Part shown: piece by piece, positions 59,445-64,000 of the stretch
Numbering within the stretch: the stretch's first letter is position 1
Layout of the letters: each line of letters starts with the position of its first letter
Assembly (NCBI RefSeq): GCF_013001025.1
Contig: NZ_CP053021.1
Location: 3,252,001-3,316,000, forward strand
Origin: Sphingobium yanoikuyae
GTDB lineage: Bacteria > Pseudomonadota > Alphaproteobacteria > Sphingomonadales > Sphingomonadaceae
Direction: 5' to 3'
DNA: 64,000 nucleotides
Notes under the pieces: generated by a model
What the model was told of the DNA's origin: nothing
The model's input: the letters and a program-made list of their open reading frames with translations, nothing else
Databases searched by the model: none
Made by a program: the position numbers and the translations under genes

Positions 59445-61616
59445 TTACAGCGTGCCGCGCAGAGTGAACTTCACCGCGCGGGGTTCGCCGTAGCGGGCGC
59501 TGCCGAGATAGAGGCCGGAATAATAGGTCTTGTCGAAGATATTCTCGACATGGACTGACAGCGAGAGATGGTCGGTGAAGCGATAATTGGCGAGCAGGTC
59601 GACCACCGCTAGGCTGCCCTGGCTGTAGGTTTCGCCATTCGGCCCTTCGCCGTCGGCCGTGGTCTTGCCCTGCCACTCGACATTGCCGCCGATCGTCAAC
59701 GCGCTGAACTGGCCGGGCAGCGTATAGGCACTGAACATCTTGAAGCTGTTCTTGGCGATCTGCGGCATCTGGCGCACGCCGTCGCGATCTTCCGCTCGGG
59801 CGTTGGCAAAGCCGCCGGCGATGCGCCAGCCGGGCAGGATTTCGCCCTTCACCTCCAGTTCGAAGCCCGACGACTTCATGCCCGACACCGCATGATAGGC
59901 CGAACTGCCATCGGGCGCAAAAATGCCGGGGCCGTCGGCCAGGGCATAATTGTCCTGCTTCATCTTGAACACAGCGGCGGTGGCGCTGAGGCGGCCGTCG
60001 AGGAAGTCGGCCTTGAGCCCGGCTTCATAGGTATTGCCTTCGAGCGGGGCGATGACATCGCCATCGACGGTGCGCGATGTTTGCGGCGTGAACACGCTGG
60101 CATAGCTGACATAGGCCGAGAGGGTCTTGGTAAAGTCCAGCACCAGGCCGGCATAGGGGGTGAAGACCGCCTTTTCATCGACCACCGGGGTCCAGACCTT
60201 GGGGCCGGTCACGTCCTGCGCATAGCTGTCCTGCTTCCACCAGGTGAGGCGGCCGCCGGCGATGATCGAGAGCGGGGCGATCGGCTTCAGCCGGGCGACG
60301 CCGGCAATCGAACTGGTCTCGATCCGGTTGCCGGCGGTGCCGCCCGAAGGCGTCAGGTCGGGCTTGGCGACGTCACCGGTCGGGAAATAGCTATAGGCAT
60401 TGATCGGATACATATAGTCGCTGCCGCCCCACCAGCCGGGATAGGGCGTCTGGTCATCGTCGAAACGGGTGTGGCTCAGGGTCAGGGCGACATGCTGTTC
60501 CTGGCCCAGTGCCTCGAACGCGCCGCGCAGATTGGCATAGACCGCGTCGAGCGTCAGGTCCGACGCCCAGCGGGTGGCGTAGAAGGTGCCGCCATCGCCG
60601 GTTTCCTTGTCGATCGCGGTGCCGAAATAATAGCCGATCGTCTCGTCATAGGAGCCGGACTTGTGCTCGGCATCGACCTGCAGATGCCAGTTGGCGTCGA
60701 AATCATGGGCGATCGAGGCGAAGATGTTGACGCTCTTGCGGCGGAAGTCGGACCAGTCGGCACCGCCATTGGTGGAGCGGGCGAAATCGGTCTTCGTGCC
60801 GTCGGTGAAGAAGAGCGGCACGCCGCCGCGCGAGGCGCCTTCGTTGCGGAAATTCTGATATTCGACGCCAGCGGTCAGCAGGGTATTCGGGCCAAGATCG
60901 GCCTCGATCACGCCATAGAGCGCCTGGCGCTTGGCATGTTCGCGGTCGATGAAAGTGTCGTTATCCTGCCAGGCCCCGGCGACGCGCGCGCGGATATGGC
61001 CGCTGGCGGTCAGCGCGCCGCCGATGTCGCCTTCCAGCCGGTATTTGTCCCAGGAACCGATGGTCGCCGCGACCGTCGCGCTCAGGTCCGCGCCGGGCCG
61101 CTTGCGGATCATGTTGATCGCCGCCGACGGCTCGCCGGTGCCGGTCATCATGCCGGCCGAACCGCGGATCACCTCGATCCGGTCATAGGCGATCATGTCG
61201 GCGGTATCTTCGGTGAAGCCATAGACATTCGACGGGCGGGCAACGCCGTCGACCAGATAATTCTGCACCGCAAAGCCGCGCGCGGTATAGTTGGTGCCGT
61301 CGGTGCCGAGCGCGCTGGAGCGGTTGGTCTGGATGCCGACGATCTGCTGCATCACTTCGGAAATGTCGGTCAGCCCCTGTTCCTGCATGCGTAGACTGTC
61401 GAGGCTGGTGACCGACTGGGGCGTTTCGCGGGCGGTGAGGTTGAGGCCGTTGGTCTCATTCTGGCCGGTAACGACGATGGAGTCCGGAGCGGGCGCGTTT
61501 GCATCAGGCTCGTCCGCGGGCGCCTGGGCCTGGGCGCTGGTGTTAGCCAGCAGCAAGCAGGCAGCGATCGACGCCGCGCCGTAGCGGACGAAATTCTTCT
61601 TCGATGCAAAGGACAT
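59445..61616 (-). CDS. TonB-dependent siderophore receptor
   Basis: A 723-residue outer-membrane receptor of the siderophore subgroup. Residues 1-31 are a signal peptide. The plug opens D-S-I-V-V-T-G-Q-N and has the siderophore-type features R-E-T-P-Q-S-V-T and Y-T-A-R-G-F-A-V-Q-N-Y-L-V-D-G, then R-I-E-V-I-R-G-S-A-G-M-M-T-G. The barrel ends in a short aliphatic/Arg tail (F-T-L-R-G-T-L) rather than the usual aromatic. A 10-bp palindrome sits ~76 bp upstream of its ATG, compatible with iron control. Ligand unknown. Confidence 0.9.
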   Translation of the reverse strand: MSFASKKNFVRYGAASIAACLLLANTSAQAQAPADEPDANAPAPDSIVVTGQNETNGLNLTARETPQSVTSLDSLRMQEQGLTDISEVMQQIVGIQTNRSSALGTDGTNYTARGFAVQNYLVDGVARPSNVYGFTEDTADMIAYDRIEVIRGSAGMMTGTGEPSAAINMIRKRPGADLSATVAATIGSWDKYRLEGDIGGALTASGHIRARVAGAWQDNDTFIDREHAKRQALYGVIEADLGPNTLLTAGVEYQNFRNEGASRGGVPLFFTDGTKTDFARSTNGGADWSDFRRKSVNIFASIAHDFDANWHLQVDAEHKSGSYDETIGYYFGTAIDKETGDGGTFYATRWASDLTLDAVYANLRGAFEALGQEQHVALTLSHTRFDDDQTPYPGWWGGSDYMYPINAYSYFPTGDVAKPDLTPSGGTAGNRIETSSIAGVARLKPIAPLSIIAGGRLTWWKQDSYAQDVTGPKVWTPVVDEKAVFTPYAGLVLDFTKTLSAYVSYASVFTPQTSRTVDGDVIAPLEGNTYEAGLKADFLDGRLSATAAVFKMKQDNYALADGPGIFAPDGSSAYHAVSGMKSSGFELEVKGEILPGWRIAGGFANARAEDRDGVRQMPQIAKNSFKMFSAYTLPGQFSALTIGGNVEWQGKTTADGEGPNGETYSQGSLAVVDLLANYRFTDHLSLSVHVENIFDKTYYSGLYLGSARYGEPRAVKFTLRGTL

Positions 61617-61940
61617 AAGGCACTTCCCCCATATTTCGCCATGCCCTGAACATGGCGCCCTGGATGTTGGGGCGGCGCTTTAATGAGATTGATTTGCAAA
61701 TGCAACGATTCGGAAACAAGCTGATGCAAAATATGCGCCGAGGCGCAATATGGCGCTATCGATCAGCCACGTTGGCTGCCGGGATGAGTGGGCGATTGAT
61801 GCCGGGACAGCTCCGGTCGTTACTTTCGTCTGCCTCTTCGCATCGCTGCACGGGATCGTTTCGCGCGGAGCCGCAGACAAGAATAGTAAGGATGGGAAAA
61901 GGCAAGCTCCGCTTCTGGTCGTTACCAGACCATCCCCCCG
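61617..61940 (-). promoter_or_regulatory. 324-bp region upstream of the siderophore receptor
   Basis: No gene seen. It contains the palindrome ATTTGCAAAT (61692-61701), flanked by a partly repeated TTGC / GCAA (minus strand TTGCATTTGCAAATC). This A/T-rich segment is the likely promoter/operator region; a Fur- or Irr-type iron regulator is the natural candidate, though the site is not a canonical Fur box. The remaining bases up to the tonB stop carry no recognisable signal. Confidence 0.45.
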
Positions 61941-62708
61941 CTATACCGGCAGCACGAACTCCACCGGCGCGGTGAATTCGATGCGGTCGCCGGATATGTC
62001 GGACGGAGCCTTGGGATAGGGTGAGGCGCGGTGCAGCATGGCGGCGGCTTCCTCGTCAAGCGAGGCGCGGCCGGAACTGCTGATCACCCGCCCTTCGATC
62101 AGCATGCCGGCACGGTCGATCACGAAGCGGACCTTCACCACCCCTTCCTCATGCCGCATCTTGGCGCGGCGGGGATAAATTTTGTGGGCATAGAGCCAGG
62201 AACGCACCCGCGCGGCATAGGCGCGGCTGTTGCCGGCCGGGGCGTTGGCGTCCAGCCCGTCGGCAATGCCGCGCCGGGCCGGCGGCGCGCCGGCGCTGGC
62301 GGCCATGACCGGCGTCGCCCTGGCCGCAGGCTGCGACGATGGCGCCGCTGCGGCCGCCGGCGTGGACGGAGCAGCCGGCGCCACCGCAACGGGCAGCGAC
62401 AATGCGGAAGGGATCGCCACCATCGGCGGCGGCACCGGCTGCGGCGGGCTGACGGGCGTGGGAGGCGGCGCCTGCGTCGGCACCGGGGCTTCGGGCTGCG
62501 TCGTCGCCTCCGCCGCCTCGGCCTGTTCCGCCCCCTGCTCCACGCCCTTCAGCGCCGCCAGCGACATGACGGTCAGTGCAGCCCCCTCCTCGCGCTTCGG
62601 CGCGCGGCCCATGCCCAGGTTCAGTAGCGCCGCGATCAGCAGCGCGTTTATCCCGAGCGAGGCCGCCGCCGGCCCCGTGACGCGAAAGGGACGCCGCACG
62701 CCCGTCAT
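61941..62708 (-). CDS. tonB: TonB-family energy transducer
   Basis: A 255-residue protein: short cytosolic start, one membrane helix (about 13-31), a long Pro/Ala-rich periplasmic spacer (about 70-160), and a C-terminal TonB domain with I-Y-P-R-R-A-K, G-V-V-K-V-R-F-V-I-D-R-A-G and a P-Y-P-K-A-P end. It would transmit proton-motive force to receptors. ATG 62708 starts 4 bp after the upstream receptor stop, so it is co-transcribed with that receptor and is probably dedicated to it. No exbB/exbD is in the window. Confidence 0.88.
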   Translation of the reverse strand: MTGVRRPFRVTGPAAASLGINALLIAALLNLGMGRAPKREEGAALTVMSLAALKGVEQGAEQAEAAEATTQPEAPVPTQAPPPTPVSPPQPVPPPMVAIPSALSLPVAVAPAAPSTPAAAAAPSSQPAARATPVMAASAGAPPARRGIADGLDANAPAGNSRAYAARVRSWLYAHKIYPRRAKMRHEEGVVKVRFVIDRAGMLIEGRVISSSGRASLDEEAAAMLHRASPYPKAPSDISGDRIEFTAPVEFVLPV

Positions 62709-62712
62709 GGCG

Positions 62713-64000
62713 TCAGAAGGTGTTCGCCACGGTGAAGCGGAAGCTCTGTCCCTCGGCGGCGAGCGACGACAGATGGCGGCGATATTGCTTGTCGAAGATA
62801 TTATCCATGGCGATGCGGAATTCGAAGCCCTTGGCCACGCCACCCTGCGGCTTGAAGGCGAAGAACAGGTTGTGGACGCTGTAGCCCGGCGTCGCCAGGC
62901 CCGACCCGGCCGAGGCGAAGCTGCCCGGCGTCACCTTGTCCTGCCGCTCGGCAAATTCGCCGGTCCAGCCGCCCGACAGGCCGCTCGCCACATCATTATA
63001 GCCCAGCGTCAGGCGATAGTCGTTCGCCGGGATGGTGTTGAGATAATCGCCGGTCAGCCGGTTCTTGCCATCGATGAAGCTGGCATTACCGCGCGCATAG
63101 AAGCCGCCCATGCCATATTCGGCTTCCAGCTCGATGCCCTTGAAACGCGACCGGTTGATATTCTGGAAATAGGGCGTGCCCGCCGCGGCCGAGACGTTGA
63201 CGATCAGATCCTTTACGTCGTTCTGGAACAGGGTGGTCTTCGCGCGGAAGCGGTCATTCTTGCCCAGCATATCGTCGAAGGACAAAGTGAAGCCGGCTTC
63301 ATAATTGTCCGATTTCTCGGGCTTCAGATCGGGATTGTTCGGCCGGGTCGCGCTGCGGGTGAAGATTTCGTCGATATTGGGCATGCGCACGGTCCGCGCG
63401 ACCGACCCGAACAGGCCGAACCAGGGCGTGATATTGTAGAGCGCCGCGAGCTTGGGCGACACGCCGCTATCCTTCACCTTGTCGGTCAGGACAGTGCCGC
63501 CGACCACCGTGTCGCCCGGCGTCAGGCGGGTCCAATCGACGCGCACGCCCGGCATGATGGTCAGCTTGTCGGACCAGACGATCTCCAGCTGACCGAACAG
63601 GCCGTAACGGTCCATGTCGCCTTCGGGATGGGTGCCCGCGCCCGGCGTCACCGTGCCGTCGAAATTGACGCGCGGGTTGTGCCGTTCCTGCGTGCTCCAC
63701 TGGCCGCCCAGGATCAAGAAGGTCGTACAGTCGCCGCCCATGGCGAACTCGCTGGTGTTCTGGACCTTGGCCTGCCAGCTTTCATAGGAGAAATCGGAAT
63801 ATTCCAGGTTCGCGCCCAGGAAGGTCGTCTCGGTCTGGTGGACCTTGGACAGCGAATAGGCGACCTGCGCCTCGACATTGAAAAATTTGCTGCCGTCGAA
63901 GTCGTTGACATAGCCCAGCACGGCGGTCTTGTCATGAACCCGGCGGCGCATCAGCGAGCTGCCGGTGGCGGCCGAAATCTGGTCATAGACCTGCGGCGCG
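62713..64000 (-). CDS. TonB-dependent receptor (haem/transferrin type), N-terminus off window
   Basis: The C-terminal ~428 residues of a beta-barrel receptor; the frame is open at the right edge. The box N-I-D-E-I-F-T-R-S-A-T-R-P-N-N-P-D-L-K-P-E-K-S-D-N-Y-E-A-G-F is split in the usual place, and the stretch up to K-P-E is the pattern of haem, haemoglobin and transferrin receptors. The barrel ends in Phe (V-A-N-T-F). The tonB gene follows 4 bp later. The plug domain, which would decide the ligand class, is missing from the window, so the haem assignment is tentative. Confidence 0.75.
   Translation of the reverse strand, partial: APQVYDQISAATGSSLMRRRVHDKTAVLGYVNDFDGSKFFNVEAQVAYSLSKVHQTETTFLGANLEYSDFSYESWQAKVQNTSEFAMGGDCTTFLILGGQWSTQERHNPRVNFDGTVTPGAGTHPEGDMDRYGLFGQLEIVWSDKLTIMPGVRVDWTRLTPGDTVVGGTVLTDKVKDSGVSPKLAALYNITPWFGLFGSVARTVRMPNIDEIFTRSATRPNNPDLKPEKSDNYEAGFTLSFDDMLGKNDRFRAKTTLFQNDVKDLIVNVSAAAGTPYFQNINRSRFKGIELEAEYGMGGFYARGNASFIDGKNRLTGDYLNTIPANDYRLTLGYNDVASGLSGGWTGEFAERQDKVTPGSFASAGSGLATPGYSVHNLFFAFKPQGGVAKGFEFRIAMDNIFDKQYRRHLSSLAAEGQSFRFTVANTF

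Noticed and set aside
59892..61394. A 500-codon plus-strand open frame opposite the siderophore receptor
   Set aside because: Gly/Asp/Ile-rich composition, no domain, and the opposite strand has a clear receptor.
1..64000. CRISPR array, prophage, insertion sequence or toxin-antitoxin pair
   Set aside because: No regularly spaced direct repeats, integrase, transposase, or paired small toxin/antitoxin genes were found on reading both strands; the repeats present are palindromic and irregularly placed.

Overview
The window is a GC-rich alphaproteobacterial chromosome segment. It most resembles a sphingomonad (Sphingobium/Sphingomonas type), judging from three TonB-dependent receptors, an alphaproteobacterial AraD1/IlvD-type sugar-acid cluster, a NepR-like protein, a long N-terminally extended ribosomal protein S9, and several palindromic intergenic repeats of a kind common in sphingomonads. 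The genus is inferred from gene content, not from a phylogeny. No phage, insertion sequence, CRISPR array, tRNA or rRNA was seen.

Layout. 1-10 kb: the end of lptG, a fatty acid desaturase, a GNAT-like protein, a TonB receptor paired with a SASA (CE6-like) esterase under apparent FadR/GntR-type operators, a LysR regulator and a bestrophin-like channel, with two repeat-rich spacers. 10-19 kb: housekeeping and small genes (YdeI-like, DUF2239, exonuclease III, erpA, M23 peptidase, glnE-bcp-DUF455 operon, an orphan NepR-like protein, a zinc metallopeptidase). 18.5-22.5 kb: patatin plus 3-hydroxybutyrate dehydrogenase, then an SDR plus luciferase-like oxidoreductase. 23-36 kb: two amino-acid transporters, L,D-transpeptidase, the glmM-DUF1272-thiD-rnhB operon, CsbD, a DUF3857/transglutaminase/TPR protein, rplM-rpsI, and ctaA-cutA-hypothetical.

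36-46 kb: a hybrid histidine kinase, then a divergent sugar-acid locus. On the minus strand are dgoK-dgoA (galactonate branch). On the plus strand are an IlvD/Edd dehydratase, a ketoglutarate-semialdehyde dehydrogenase, an AraD1 (FAH-fold) dehydratase, a Gfo/Idh sugar dehydrogenase and a FadR-type regulator. Together they would oxidise sugars such as D-galactose and L-arabinose or D-xylose to pyruvate/GAP or 2-oxoglutarate. No lactonase is present in the window.

46-57 kb: a complete quinohemoprotein amine dehydrogenase operon in the order qhpA-D-C-B-G-F-E (minus strand). It encodes a dihaem alpha subunit, a radical SAM cross-linking enzyme, the CTQ-bearing gamma peptide, the beta propeller, a flavoprotein Trp hydroxylase, an ABC exporter and a leader-removing subtilisin-like protease. 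All eight cross-link and cofactor residues of the gamma subunit are present with the spacing known from Paracoccus and Pseudomonas. Directly upstream lies a two-gene, Tat-exported molybdenum hydroxylase (IorAB type). It could oxidise the aldehydes that the amine dehydrogenase makes in the periplasm. This 46.4-57.4 kb stretch is the most remarkable part of the window.

57-64 kb: a DUF885 peptidase-like protein, a TonB-dependent siderophore receptor behind a palindromic A/T-rich site, and a tonB gene next to a second, right-edge-truncated receptor of the haem/transferrin type. Many genes are joined by ATGA overlaps, so translational coupling is the rule here.
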